Positions 1-7,854 of a DNA stretch of 64,000 nucleotides are shown piece after piece. A program made the translations under genes and the position numbers. The DNA lies in the NCBI GenBank assembly GCA_944384725.1, contig CALWUJ010000005.1, positions 1 through 64,000 on the forward strand, given 5' to 3'. The notes under the pieces were generated by a model. That model was not told where the DNA came from. It saw nothing but the letters and a program-made list of their open reading frames with translations, and did no database searches. The DNA comes from an uncultured Agathobaculum sp. GTDB lineage: Bacteria > Bacillota > Clostridia > Oscillospirales > Butyricicoccaceae. The stretch's first letter is position 1. Each line of letters starts with the position of its first letter.

Positions 1-31
1 GGCAAGGCAACCCTTTTCGGGCTGCCCTGCC
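1..31 (-). terminator. Hairpin, probable terminator of the pepV-epimerase operon
   Basis: Two 13-base arms (1-13 and 19-31) around a 5-base loop. Read on the minus strand every position pairs, two of them as G-U; on the plus strand the same positions are A-C mismatches. It therefore looks like an RNA hairpin for the minus-strand operon ending at 96. The expected T-run would lie beyond position 1, outside the window. A weaker GGCC hairpin with T-run at 47-73 would act for a plus-strand gene left of the window. Confidence 0.5.
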
Positions 32-95
32 TGTCTTTTTTTCTTTGGCCTATTTTGCAACAGGCCCTTTTTTTGTCTGTAAATGAGAAAAGCTG

Positions 96-1187
96 TCAGT
101 CCAGATAAGTGATCTTGTCAATGCCCTTGATGCCCAGTCCCGGCTCGTCCGACACAGTGATATCCTTCTCCTTGAACACCGCGCCGCCGCGGATCGGGTC
201 CTCGGTGCAGAGCACCGGACCGTCCAGATCAATCTTGGTGATGATCTGTTTTGCACACGCAAGATGGATCGCTGCGTTGACACTGATCTTGGCTTCCAGC
301 ATGCAGCCGAGCATGCACTCGACGCCGTAGACCTCGGCTGCGGATGCGATTTTCAGCGCGTTGTACAGTCCTCCTGCTTTCATCAGCTTGATATTGACCA
401 GATCGGCTGCACGCATCTGCATGATGGTCAGTGCGTCCGCTGCGTTCTGTACGCTTTCATCTGCCATGACCGGGATAGTGATGTGATCGGTGACATATTT
501 CAGACCGGTCAAATCATGCTGCGCAACCGGCTGCTCGACAAATTCGATGTCCAGTCCGGCATCCTCCATCTGGCTGAGAATGCGCACTGCTTCCTTGGGC
601 TTCCAGCCCTGATTGGCGTCGATGCGGATTTTCACATCTTTGCCGACTTCAGTGCGGATGGCTTGCAGACGGCGCAGATCAAGCGGCGCATCCTTGCCGA
701 CCTTGCACTTGAGACAGTCGTAACCGCGGTCAATGGCGTTGCGCGCGTCGCGCGCCATCTCTTCCGGATCGTTGACGCTGATGGTGATATCAGTTACGAT
801 CTTGTTGCGGCTGCCGCCGAGCATTTTGTACACGGGAATGTTGTACAGCTGGCCGTACAAGTCCCACAACGCCATATCGACTGAGGCTTTGGCACTGGTG
901 TTCTTGAGGATGCAGCCTTGCAGAGCAAGCATCAGGTTTTCAAAATCGTTTATCTCGCGGCCGAGGATGGTGGGGGCGATATGATCCTGAATGGCGCCGA
1001 TGATCGCGCCTGCGGTGTCGCCTGTGACCGCGCCGGTCGGAGGCGCTTCGCCATAGCCGATCGCACCAGTATCAGTGTGAATTTCTACAATGACATCTTC
1101 AACGGACGAGACCGAGCGCACCGCAGTCTTAAACGGTACACGCAGCGGGACGGAAATGCGGCCCAGCCTGATTTTGGTAATTTTCAA
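96..1187 (-). CDS. Dipeptide epimerase (enolase superfamily, L-Ala-D/L-Glu type)
   Basis: A 363-residue member of the mandelate racemase/muconate-lactonizing branch of the enolase superfamily. Visible catalytic elements are the KxK pair K160/K162, metal ligands D190 (RIDAN), E219 (VEQP) and D243 (ADES), and the opposite-face lysine K267 (NIKLMK). A DxD at D320/D322 matches the pair that binds the dipeptide amino group in L-Ala-D/L-Glu epimerases, which argues for dipeptide epimerase over cycloisomerase. The start is TTG at 1187, ten bases after AAGGAG. It lies 32 bases downstream of the dipeptidase gene on the same strand, so peptidoglycan-derived or dietary dipeptides are probably racemised and then cleaved. 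Exact substrate is inferred. Confidence 0.85.
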   Translation of the reverse strand: MKITKIRLGRISVPLRVPFKTAVRSVSSVEDVIVEIHTDTGAIGYGEAPPTGAVTGDTAGAIIGAIQDHIAPTILGREINDFENLMLALQGCILKNTSAKASVDMALWDLYGQLYNIPVYKMLGGSRNKIVTDITISVNDPEEMARDARNAIDRGYDCLKCKVGKDAPLDLRRLQAIRTEVGKDVKIRIDANQGWKPKEAVRILSQMEDAGLDIEFVEQPVAQHDLTGLKYVTDHITIPVMADESVQNAADALTIMQMRAADLVNIKLMKAGGLYNALKIASAAEVYGVECMLGCMLEAKISVNAAIHLACAKQIITKIDLDGPVLCTEDPIRGGAVFKEKDITVSDEPGLGIKGIDKITYLD

Positions 1188-1219
1188 CGGTTGTCAACTC
1201 CTTGCTGTCAGAGGTGCTT

Positions 1220-2587
1220 TTATTCTTTTGCTAACTCGTACATCGCTGCGGCCAGGATTTCTGCGTTTTGCAGCAGCCGCTCCACTTCCATATATTCGTC
1301 CGGCTTGTGCTCACGGATTTCGTCACCCGGGAAAACCGGGCCGAATGCGACCAGATTCGGGATGGATTTGGCATAGGTGCCGCCGCCAATTGATTTGAGA
1401 ACTGCCTTATCGCCGGTCTGCTCTTCATAAACCTTGGCCAGTTTGCGGATGAGTTCGCTCTCGGGCGGCATATAGATGGCTGCTTTGTGCTTCATCTTGG
1501 TTTCCTGAAAACCGCCGAGCGAGAACGCGCGTTCGAGACGCGGATGCGCCATATCATAGGTCTTGGTGACCGGATAACGCACAGACAGGGTAAGCGAAAG
1601 CGTGTCCTCCGCAAAGGCCGCAACACCGAGGTTCACCGTTAGCTCGCCCGAAAGGTCGTCGCGCATGGCAAGACCGAGCGATTCGCCGCGTGTCTCCAAT
1701 CCGATGCGGTCTGCAAGAAACGCCATGCAGTCGGCAAGATCACCTTCCAGCGGGAGCTGCGACAGCGCAAGCGCCAGACGGCCAATCGCGTTTTCGCCCT
1801 GTTCGGGGGTCGAACCGTGCGCGGATACGCCCGCAGCCTCGACGCGGATGCCGCCGTCGATCGGGGTGACAGTTATCTTGTCAAGTCCGATTTTACCTGC
1901 AGCATCGGCCGGACAGGTGAGTTCTGCCACCGCATAAGCAGGGGAGACGTTGCCGGCGGTGCCGCCCTCGAAGCGGGTCAGGCGATATTCGCCGGTTTGG
2001 TTCAGCTTGCGGGCATATACACAGTTCATGATGCCCTTTTCGCCGTTGATGATCGGATATTCGCCATCCGGTGTGAAGCCCATCACAGGAACCTCACCGC
2101 CGTGTTCGAGATACCACACCATATCCTGGCAGCCGGTTTCCTCGTTTGTGCCGAACAGGATGCGGATGCGGCGGGAGGGGACAAAACCTGCATCCTTGAG
2201 TGCAGCCAATGCGTACAGTGCCGCAACAGTTGGACCCTTGTCGTCCATCGTGCCGCGGCCATAGATGCGGCCGTCTTTGATTTCACCCGAGAACGGTTCA
2301 GCAGTCTGCCAGCCGTCACCTGCGGGGACAACATCCAGATGGCCGAGTACAGCGACCATTTCATCGCCCTCGCCGTATTCGCACCAGCCAACACGGTTGT
2401 CCATATTGACCGTGCGGAAACCGAGTTTTTCGCATAGCGCAAGCGTTTTTTTCAGGCAGTGTGCAACCTCAGCGCCAAAAGGGGCGTCGGGCGCGGGTTC
2501 TCCTTCCACGCTCGGGATTTGAATGAGCGCAGCCAGATCGGCCAGCAATTCGTCCGCATGTGCGCGGATATATGGTTTGAAATTCAT
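1220..2587 (-). CDS. pepV: Dipeptidase PepV-like (M20 metallopeptidase)
   Basis: A 455-residue M20-family dinuclear zinc peptidase. Metal and catalytic residues are seen in GHLDVVPAG (H83, D85), RGTMDDKGP (near D115) and TNEETG (near residue 150). Length fits the PepV/Sapep dipeptidases (about 450-470). It should hydrolyse dipeptides in the cytoplasm. Start ATG at 2587 follows a strong AAGGAGG seven bases upstream. First gene of a two-gene operon with the dipeptide epimerase, driven by a sigma-A promoter at 2628-2656. Confidence 0.9.
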   Translation of the reverse strand: MNFKPYIRAHADELLADLAALIQIPSVEGEPAPDAPFGAEVAHCLKKTLALCEKLGFRTVNMDNRVGWCEYGEGDEMVAVLGHLDVVPAGDGWQTAEPFSGEIKDGRIYGRGTMDDKGPTVAALYALAALKDAGFVPSRRIRILFGTNEETGCQDMVWYLEHGGEVPVMGFTPDGEYPIINGEKGIMNCVYARKLNQTGEYRLTRFEGGTAGNVSPAYAVAELTCPADAAGKIGLDKITVTPIDGGIRVEAAGVSAHGSTPEQGENAIGRLALALSQLPLEGDLADCMAFLADRIGLETRGESLGLAMRDDLSGELTVNLGVAAFAEDTLSLTLSVRYPVTKTYDMAHPRLERAFSLGGFQETKMKHKAAIYMPPESELIRKLAKVYEEQTGDKAVLKSIGGGTYAKSIPNLVAFGPVFPGDEIREHKPDEYMEVERLLQNAEILAAAMYELAKE

Positions 2588-2627
2588 AGCAATCCTCCTT
2601 AACGGGTTCTGAACAATGTCCTATCAT

Positions 2628-2656
2628 ATTGTACAGGATGGCAAGATGTTTTGCAA
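2628..2656 (-). promoter_or_regulatory. Sigma-A promoter of pepV operon
   Basis: On the minus strand TTGCAA (2651-2656), 17-base spacer, TACAAT (2628-2633). Transcription would start about 30 bases before the pepV start codon. Confidence 0.7.
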
Positions 2657-2685
2657 ACCGTTCTGTGCAAATTGCTTGCAAGACC

Positions 2686-2714
2686 TTGAAAAAAGATCGG
2701 TTTTCTTGTATACT
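2686..2714 (+). promoter_or_regulatory. Sigma-A promoter of the DUF819 gene
   Basis: TTGAAA (2686-2691), 17-base spacer, TATACT (2709-2714). It diverges from the pepV promoter, leaving an 80-base 5' leader before the DUF819 start at 2795. Confidence 0.75.
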
Positions 2715-2794
2715 GAAAAAACGATCCAATGTTGCGGCGAACGGGAAGCCGCTTGCATGGGAAAAGAGACTGGAAAAGTGAGGGATGAAAACAA

Positions 2795-3982
2795 ATGATT
2801 ACGAACGGCTTTACCTATATTGCGGTGCTGGTATTTCTGGCGGCCGTACTGGTAGGCGCGGAAAAGCTGACCAAGTGGAAGTTTTTCAAGTTTGTGCCGC
2901 CGGTGGTGCTGCTGTACTTGCTGACGATGCTGTTGTGTACCGTGGGCGCATGGGATATGGAGGCCACCAAGGGGGCATACAGTGCGCTGAAAAACAACAT
3001 TTTGTACGCAATGCTGTGCTTGATGCTGCTGCGTTGTGACATCCGAAAGGTGCTTAAGCTTGGTCCGCGTATGCTGGGCGGCTTTTTTGCAGCCAGCATT
3101 TCGATTTCGATCGGTTTTATTGCAACCTATGCGATTATGAACGATATGCTGGGTTCGGAGGCGTGGAAGGCACTTGGTGCACTTTGCGGCAGCTGGATGG
3201 GCGGCTCGGGCAACATGGTTGCGGTGCAGCAGGCACTCCATATCTCCGAGGCAGACATGGCGTACGCGCTCGTGATCGATTCGATCGACTATTCACTTTG
3301 GGTCATGTTCCTGCTCTGGGCGATTTCGTTTGCGCCGCAGTTTAACAAGTGGACCAAGGCATCCACTGCGACGCTGGACGAGGTTTGTGCCCGTTTGGAA
3401 AAGGAGATGCAGGAAGAGGACAAGCATATGAATTTCCCCGGTCTGCTGTTCCTGATCGGCGGCTCTCTGCTGGTTTCCGCGCTGTCCCAGAATGCGGGCA
3501 ATGCGATTTTTGAATGGACCAAGACGCTGATCGGCGGAAATACCCCGTGGATCGACTCTGCGACATGGACAGTACTGGTTGTTACGATTATTGCGCTGGT
3601 TGCGGCGGTCACCCCAATCGGTAAGATCGCGGGTGCGGCTGAGCTGTCCAACGTGATGCTGTATATCGTTATCGCGCTGCTGGCATCCCGTGCAAGCCTG
3701 TTGGAGCTGACCGACGCTCCGGTGTGGATCATTTCGGGCTTTATGATTCTGGCGATTCACGGCATCATTTTGGTTGTCATTGCAAAGATTTTCAAACTCG
3801 ATATGTTCACCTGCGGCGTTGCGTCGCTGGCGAACATTGGCGGCACGGCTTCCGCGCCGGTGCTTGCCGCGTCTTACTCCGGTGCGTTGGTACCGGTTGG
3901 CGTGCTGATGGCGCTGATGGGCTACATCATCGGCACCGGCGGCGGTATCCTGACGGCGAACATCATGCGGTTGTTCGCCTGA
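2795..3982 (+). CDS. DUF819 family integral membrane protein (YjcL-like)
   Basis: A 395-residue protein with about ten hydrophobic segments and the glycine-rich stretches of the DUF819/YjcL family (GALCGSWMGGSGN near residue 130; GTASAPVLAASYSGALVPVGVLMALMG near the C-terminus in overlapping short blocks). The fold resembles ion/solute transporters of the BART type, but no substrate is established for this family. It is transcribed divergently from the dipeptidase-epimerase operon, so a role in dipeptide or amino-acid movement is possible but unproven. It stands alone between its own promoter and a strong terminator. Confidence 0.8.
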   Translation: MITNGFTYIAVLVFLAAVLVGAEKLTKWKFFKFVPPVVLLYLLTMLLCTVGAWDMEATKGAYSALKNNILYAMLCLMLLRCDIRKVLKLGPRMLGGFFAASISISIGFIATYAIMNDMLGSEAWKALGALCGSWMGGSGNMVAVQQALHISEADMAYALVIDSIDYSLWVMFLLWAISFAPQFNKWTKASTATLDEVCARLEKEMQEEDKHMNFPGLLFLIGGSLLVSALSQNAGNAIFEWTKTLIGGNTPWIDSATWTVLVVTIIALVAAVTPIGKIAGAAELSNVMLYIVIALLASRASLLELTDAPVWIISGFMILAIHGIILVVIAKIFKLDMFTCGVASLANIGGTASAPVLAASYSGALVPVGVLMALMGYIIGTGGGILTANIMRLFA

Positions 3983-4000
3983 CCCGATTTCCCGGTATGA

Positions 4001-4033
4001 AACGGCTGTCCCTCATGGGACGGCCGTTTTTTT
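4001..4033 (+). terminator. Intrinsic terminator after DUF819 gene
   Basis: Stem AACGGCTGTCCC / GGGACGGCCGTT (one G-U pair) with loop TCAT and a T7 run at 4027-4033. Confidence 0.9.
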
Positions 4034-4130
4034 CGTGTTTTTGCGAATTTGTTGTTTTAACAACAGACGGGAACCGCCAAGCAAGATATACTGGAGACAA
4101 TGGTTCATCCCAAAACGGAGGTATATTACT

Positions 4131-4838
4131 ATGATGCGTAAAATCATTGAAATTAACGAGGAAAAGTGCAACGGTTGTGGTCTGTGTGCCAGCGCATGCC
4201 ATGAGGGAGCAATCGGCATGGTGGACGGCAAGGCGAAGTTGCTGCGGGACGATTACTGCGACGGCTTAGGCAATTGCCTGCCGGTTTGCCCGACCGGAGC
4301 GATCACATTTGTCGAGCGGGAGGCTGCACCATACGATGAGGCGGCGGTGCAGGCCAACATGCGTGCGAAGGAGCAGGCGCAGCAGCCGCTCGCCTGCGGC
4401 TGTCCAGGCAGTCAGGCACGGGCAATCGAGCGGGCGGCAGCATCCACACCGACAGTCGCCATGCCGATGGATTCCCAACTGCGTCAATGGCCGGTGCAGA
4501 TCAAGCTGGTTCCGGTGAATGCGCCGTATTTTGACGGAGCGCACCTGCTGGTTGCGGCAGACTGCACGGCATATGCATATGCGAATTTCCATCAGGATTT
4601 TATCCGAAATAAGATTACGCTCATTGGCTGTCCCAAGTTGGACGAAGGCGATTACAGCGAAAAACTGACCGAGATCATCCGCCTCAACAATATCAAAAGC
4701 GTCACAGTCGTGCGGATGGAGGTACCGTGCTGTGGTGGCATCGAACATGCCGTGCGCACTGCCTTACAGGCAAGCGGCAAGTTCCTGCCGTGGCAGGTGG
4801 TCGTCGTAACGACCGACGGCCGCATCCTCGAGCCGTAA
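4131..4838 (+). CDS. Ferredoxin-like 4Fe-4S protein
   Basis: A 235-residue cytoplasmic protein. The N-terminus carries a classic CxxCxxCxxxC cluster (C13, C16, C19, C23) and a second set with unusual spacing, C43-x5-C49-x3-C53-P. The remaining ~180 residues have a CGCPGSQ motif near residue 90 and conserved cysteines in GCPKLD and VPCCGG near the C-terminus, suggesting further cofactor or metal binding. This architecture is common in anaerobes but I know of no assigned reaction; an electron-transfer or corrinoid-activation role would be a guess. Start ATG at 4131 follows GGAGG, chosen over an in-frame upstream ATG at 4035 that lies beside the terminator. A TATACT at 4087 is a possible -10 without a good -35. 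Confidence 0.8.
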   Translation: MMRKIIEINEEKCNGCGLCASACHEGAIGMVDGKAKLLRDDYCDGLGNCLPVCPTGAITFVEREAAPYDEAAVQANMRAKEQAQQPLACGCPGSQARAIERAAASTPTVAMPMDSQLRQWPVQIKLVPVNAPYFDGAHLLVAADCTAYAYANFHQDFIRNKITLIGCPKLDEGDYSEKLTEIIRLNNIKSVTVVRMEVPCCGGIEHAVRTALQASGKFLPWQVVVVTTDGRILEP

Positions 4839-4843
4839 AAGCA

Positions 4844-4892
4844 TAGGCAAATCCCTCCGTTTGTGGTACAATGGGTAACACAAACGGAGGGG
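4844..4892 (+). promoter_or_regulatory. Promoter inside a perfect 13-bp inverted repeat covering the SD
   Basis: Arms 4853-4865 and 4879-4891 are exact reverse complements with a 13-base centre. The centre holds TACAAT (4867-4872), a good -10 with TAGGCA at 4844-4849 as -35 (17 spacing). The right arm contains the GGAGGG ribosome-binding site of the next gene. RNA starting at this promoter would hold only the right arm; read-through RNA from the ferredoxin gene would fold and hide the binding site. Confidence 0.6.
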
Positions 4893-4898
4893 TTATGT

Positions 4899-5447
4899 AT
4901 GAATACACTGGATGTAGTGCATGATTTTCTGCGGCGGCAGGTCAAGCCGGGGGCGTTCTGCATCGACGCGACGGCAGGCAAGGGGCGCGATACGGCGCTG
5001 TTGTGCCGTCTGGCCGGGACGGAGGGCCGCGTGCTGGCGTTTGACGTACAGCAGGATGCAATCGACCAGACGCGCGCGCTGCTGAAAGCGGAGGGACTGC
5101 AGGCGGAGGTTGTGCTGGACAGCCACGCCAATATGGCGCAGTATGCAGCACCGGAAAGCGTTGACTGCATTGTGTTCAATTTCGGTCGGCTGCCGGGCGG
5201 CGACCCGAAAATCTTTACTACCGCAGCTTCTTCGCTCCCAGCTATTGACGCAGGACTGGCATTGCTGCGTCCGGGCGGCGTGATGGCGCTTGCAATCTAC
5301 TACGGTAAGGGAAACGGATATGACGAGAAAAATGCGATTTTAGCGCACTTAAAGTCGTTAAATGACCGGATGTTCACTGTTCTGGCCTGCGACTGGCTCA
5401 ATCGGAAACACGATCCGCCGCTGCCGATTTTTATCTGGAAAGAATAG
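4899..5447 (+). CDS. Class I SAM-dependent methyltransferase (YtqB-like, putative rRNA methylase)
   Basis: A 182-residue Rossmann methyltransferase. The SAM-binding motif I is AGKGRDT near residue 27, an acidic strand end FDVQQDA follows, and FNFGRLPGGD near residue 95 replaces the usual motif IV, which together match the YtqB/PF06962 'rRNA methylase' family. The start at 4899 was chosen over upstream in-frame ATG 4863 because GGAGGGG lies six bases before it. Target RNA is not known for certain in the family; B. subtilis YtqB has been linked to tRNA. Translation may be controlled by the inverted repeat at 4853-4891. Confidence 0.8.
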   Translation: MNTLDVVHDFLRRQVKPGAFCIDATAGKGRDTALLCRLAGTEGRVLAFDVQQDAIDQTRALLKAEGLQAEVVLDSHANMAQYAAPESVDCIVFNFGRLPGGDPKIFTTAASSLPAIDAGLALLRPGGVMALAIYYGKGNGYDEKNAILAHLKSLNDRMFTVLACDWLNRKHDPPLPIFIWKE

Positions 5448-5464
5448 CCGGGATATGCTATAAT
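5436..5464 (+). promoter_or_regulatory. Extended -10 promoter for zinc-ribbon pair
   Basis: TGGAAA (5436-5441), 17 bases, TATAAT (5459-5464) preceded by TGC. Overlaps the end of the methyltransferase gene. Confidence 0.65.
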
Positions 5465-5487
5465 CGGCAGGTAAGGAGGGATGCATC

Positions 5488-6015
5488 ATGCCTTGGTGCC
5501 CCAAGTGCAGAGCAGAATACCGGGAGGGATTTACAGAGTGCAGCACCTGTCAGGTGCCGCTGGTGGATACGCTGCCCGAAGAAAATGAAGTGCCGGAGCG
5601 AGAGGAGTTCGTTCTGCCGGAGGGCATGGAAAAGCCGATCGCGGTTTACACGGCAAAGAACCGGCTGGAAGCGGAAACGGTTTGTGATTTACTGCGCGAC
5701 CATGGTATTGCGGTGTTTGATCGTCCGGCGGCGTTTCGCCAGATTCAGGCTTATTCCGGCGCGGATGCGCGCTTTGGCGTGGAGATATTGGTCGATGCCA
5801 GCCAGACCGCACGGGCACGCGAACTGATCGAAGAGATGAACCACGATCTGGCGGAGCAGCCAGTCGACGAGGATGAGCTGGCGCGGCTGGCCGAGGAGCA
5901 GGCGATGGAAATGCCCGAACAGCCGATGGAGGACAATGTTTCTTTTAAGCTCCTGCCAGTGGTGATCGGTGTGATCGTGGTCGCGCTCGTGCTGCTGTAT
6001 TTCGTGGCGAATTGA
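5488..6015 (+). CDS. Zinc-ribbon, DUF2007 and C-terminal membrane anchor protein
   Basis: A 175-residue protein. Residues 4-20 form a zinc ribbon (CPKC...CSTC), residues about 48-115 match the DUF2007 'signal-transducing' ferredoxin-like fold (AVYTAKNRLEAETVCDLL... EILVDA), an acidic Glu-rich linker follows, and residues 150-173 are one transmembrane helix with the C-terminus outside or buried. Strong AAGGAGGG precedes ATG 5488. Function is unknown; the DUF2007 domain is thought to bind small ligands or proteins. The next gene repeats the same zinc ribbon. Confidence 0.75.
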   Translation: MPWCPKCRAEYREGFTECSTCQVPLVDTLPEENEVPEREEFVLPEGMEKPIAVYTAKNRLEAETVCDLLRDHGIAVFDRPAAFRQIQAYSGADARFGVEILVDASQTARARELIEEMNHDLAEQPVDEDELARLAEEQAMEMPEQPMEDNVSFKLLPVVIGVIVVALVLLYFVAN

Positions 6016-6031
6016 GAAGGAGGCGACGTAT

Positions 6032-6271
6032 ATGCCGTGGTGTCCCAAGTGTGGGGCGGAGTTCCGCGAAGGCTTTACCGCTTGCAATACCTGTCATGTC
6101 AAGCTGATTGGACATAAACCGGATGGTACGGAGACGATCGAAGAGATTGCGCCGCCGCCCGAGGGATGGGAGCGGGAAAGTCCGAAGAAACAACGCATCC
6201 TGCGTATCATACGCGCCCTGACCGTGGTGTTGTTGGCGCTGGCGGCTGCATTGCTGCTGCAACACCTGTAA
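6032..6271 (+). CDS. Short zinc-ribbon protein with C-terminal transmembrane helix
   Basis: A 79-residue paralogue of the preceding protein: the first 25 residues are nearly the same (MPWCPKC, EFREGFTACNTC), but the DUF2007 domain is missing, so the ribbon is joined by a short proline-rich linker to a basic patch (SPKKQR) and one membrane helix at residues 57-77. It starts 16 bases after its neighbour behind AGAAGGAGG. It looks like a partial tandem duplication. No function is known. Confidence 0.7.
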   Translation: MPWCPKCGAEFREGFTACNTCHVKLIGHKPDGTETIEEIAPPPEGWERESPKKQRILRIIRALTVVLLALAAALLLQHL

Positions 6272-6277
6272 ATAGAT

Positions 6278-6315
6278 GAAAAAAGCGTGTACTCAACCGA
6301 GTACACGCTTTTTTT
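6278..6315. terminator. Bidirectional terminator between convergent genes
   Basis: Perfect 10-bp stem (6285-6294 / 6299-6308), loop AACC, with A-run 6278-6284 and T-run 6309-6315. It can stop both the zinc-ribbon operon and the lysA operon. Confidence 0.95.
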
Positions 6316-6326
6316 ATTGCGGTTTC

Positions 6327-7592
6327 TTACAGGATGTCATTGAACAGGCCGGTCATATCCAGCGTTGCAAAATAATCCTTGGGGGTTTCTGCACGGCGGA
6401 TCAGCTCAACCGAGCCATCCTCACGAAGCAGCAGTTCTGCCGAACGCAGCTTGCCGTTGTAGTTGTAGCCCATCGAGAAGCCATGTGCGCCCGTATCGTG
6501 AATATAAACATAATCACCGATGTCAATGCGGGGCAGATTGCGGTCGATGGCAAACTTGTCGTTGTTCTCGCACAGGCCGCCGGTCACGTCATAGGTGCGG
6601 TCGTGCAGGGCATCCTCTTTGCCGAGCACGGTGATGTGGTGATACGCGCCGTACATCGCCGGACGCATCAGGTTCGCTGCACACGCGTCCAGACCAGCGT
6701 ATTCCTTGTAGGTATGCTTGTGGTGGATGCACTTGGCAACCAGCGCACCATACGGCCCAAGGATAAAGCGGCCCATCTCTGTGTAAATCGCGATGTCGTC
6801 CATGCCTGCGGGCGTCAGCACTTCCTCATAGGCGCGGCGCACGCCTTCACCAATCGCCATGATGTCGTTCGGCTCCTGCCACGGCTTATAGGGGATGCCT
6901 ACACCGCCGGACAGGTTGATAAACGCGATATGCACGCCGGTTTCCTTTTGCACCTCAACCGCCAGCTTGAACAGGATGCGGGCAAGGGCAGGATAATACT
7001 CATTTGCGACCGTGTTAGAAGCGAGGAAAGCGTGGATGCCGAAGTGCTTAACACCCTTGGCTTTCATATACTTGAATGCCTCGATCAGCTGCTCGCGGGT
7101 CATGCCGTACTTCGCTTCCTGCGGAGTGTCCATGATCTCGTTTTCCAGCACGAAGTCGCCGCCGGGGTTGAAGCGGCAGGACATGGTTTCCTTCCATTCG
7201 CCGACCTTGTCATAGTAGTCAAGGTGGGTGATATCGTCAAAGTTGACGATGGCATCCAGATCGCTGGCCAGCTTGAAATCCTCGTTCGGGGTGACGTTGG
7301 AGGAGAACATGATGTCATGGCCGGTGATGCCGCATGCTTTGCTCAGCAGCAGCTCGGTGTAGCTGGAGCAGTCGCAGCCGAAGCCTTCCTCGTGCAGCAG
7401 CTGCACCAGACGCGGGTTAGGCGTGGCCTTGACCGCAAAATACTCCTTAAAGCCCGGATTCCATGCGAATGCAGCCTTGACCTTGCGCGCATTTTCGCGG
7501 ATGGCCTTCTCGTCATAGATGTGGAACGGGGTGGGATAGGTCTTTGTAATTTCCTGTACCTGTTCGAGTGTCAAAAAGGGTTTCTTTTCCAT
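6327..7592 (-). CDS. lysA: Diaminopimelate decarboxylase
   Basis: A 421-residue fold-type III PLP enzyme that decarboxylates meso-diaminopimelate to L-lysine, the last step of lysine synthesis. The PLP lysine lies in EYFAVKATPN (about residue 54), the SGGVGIPY glycine-rich phosphate site is near residue 225, and the C-terminal GGLCENNDKF holds the cysteine and acidic residue that reach into the partner active site of the dimer. Length is normal. It is the last gene of a run putP, MBL protein, DUF3006, lysA, 28 bases after DUF3006; the upstream genes have no obvious lysine role. Confidence 0.92.
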   Translation of the reverse strand: MEKKPFLTLEQVQEITKTYPTPFHIYDEKAIRENARKVKAAFAWNPGFKEYFAVKATPNPRLVQLLHEEGFGCDCSSYTELLLSKACGITGHDIMFSSNVTPNEDFKLASDLDAIVNFDDITHLDYYDKVGEWKETMSCRFNPGGDFVLENEIMDTPQEAKYGMTREQLIEAFKYMKAKGVKHFGIHAFLASNTVANEYYPALARILFKLAVEVQKETGVHIAFINLSGGVGIPYKPWQEPNDIMAIGEGVRRAYEEVLTPAGMDDIAIYTEMGRFILGPYGALVAKCIHHKHTYKEYAGLDACAANLMRPAMYGAYHHITVLGKEDALHDRTYDVTGGLCENNDKFAIDRNLPRIDIGDYVYIHDTGAHGFSMGYNYNGKLRSAELLLREDGSVELIRRAETPKDYFATLDMTGLFNDIL

Positions 7593-7620
7593 TGGTTTTG
7601 TTCGCCTTTCCTTTTAGGGT

Positions 7621-7854
7621 TTATTCATCGGATTGTTTGCCGAGGATGCGCTCAAAACGGCGGCGCATGTCATCCTCGAGACGCTGGGTTTCAATTTGGT
7701 CGATTTCCGCGATGCGGCCGTCCCGTATGATGACGACCATGCCTTCGCCCAACATCGTGGGAGCGTCAGCACGGGGGAAATTGACCATCTTTCCACCAAT
7801 TTCAACAACCACATCATCGCCTTCAAAGCGATCGACAATACCGGTCTGTTTCAT
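7621..7854 (-). CDS. DUF3006 small protein
   Basis: A 77-residue protein of the DUF3006 type: a short beta-rich domain (GIVDRFEGDDVVVEIG...FPRADAP), then a charged helix. The ATG at 7854 overlaps the stop of the upstream metallo-beta-lactamase gene by ATGA, with AAGGAG eight bases before it, which favours this start over a longer in-frame one at 7911. DUF3006 proteins are often found beside ComEC-like metallo-beta-lactamase hydrolases, as here; a regulatory or accessory partner role is inferred. Confidence 0.75.
   Translation of the reverse strand: MKQTGIVDRFEGDDVVVEIGGKMVNFPRADAPTMLGEGMVVIIRDGRIAEIDQIETQRLEDDMRRRFERILGKQSDE

Noticed and set aside
1-73. Possible small RNA or tRNA at the left edge
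   Set aside because: Only terminator-like hairpins are visible; no tRNA cloverleaf or conserved loop sequence.
264-884. Plus-strand 206-residue ORF opposite the dipeptide epimerase
   Set aside because: It is the antisense shadow of a clear enolase-superfamily gene; no binding site and His/Cys/Asp-heavy composition typical of reversed GC-rich codons.
6276-7730. Plus-strand 484-residue ORF opposite lysA
   Set aside because: Starts within the terminator hairpin and mirrors lysA; lysA has all its motifs, this frame has none.
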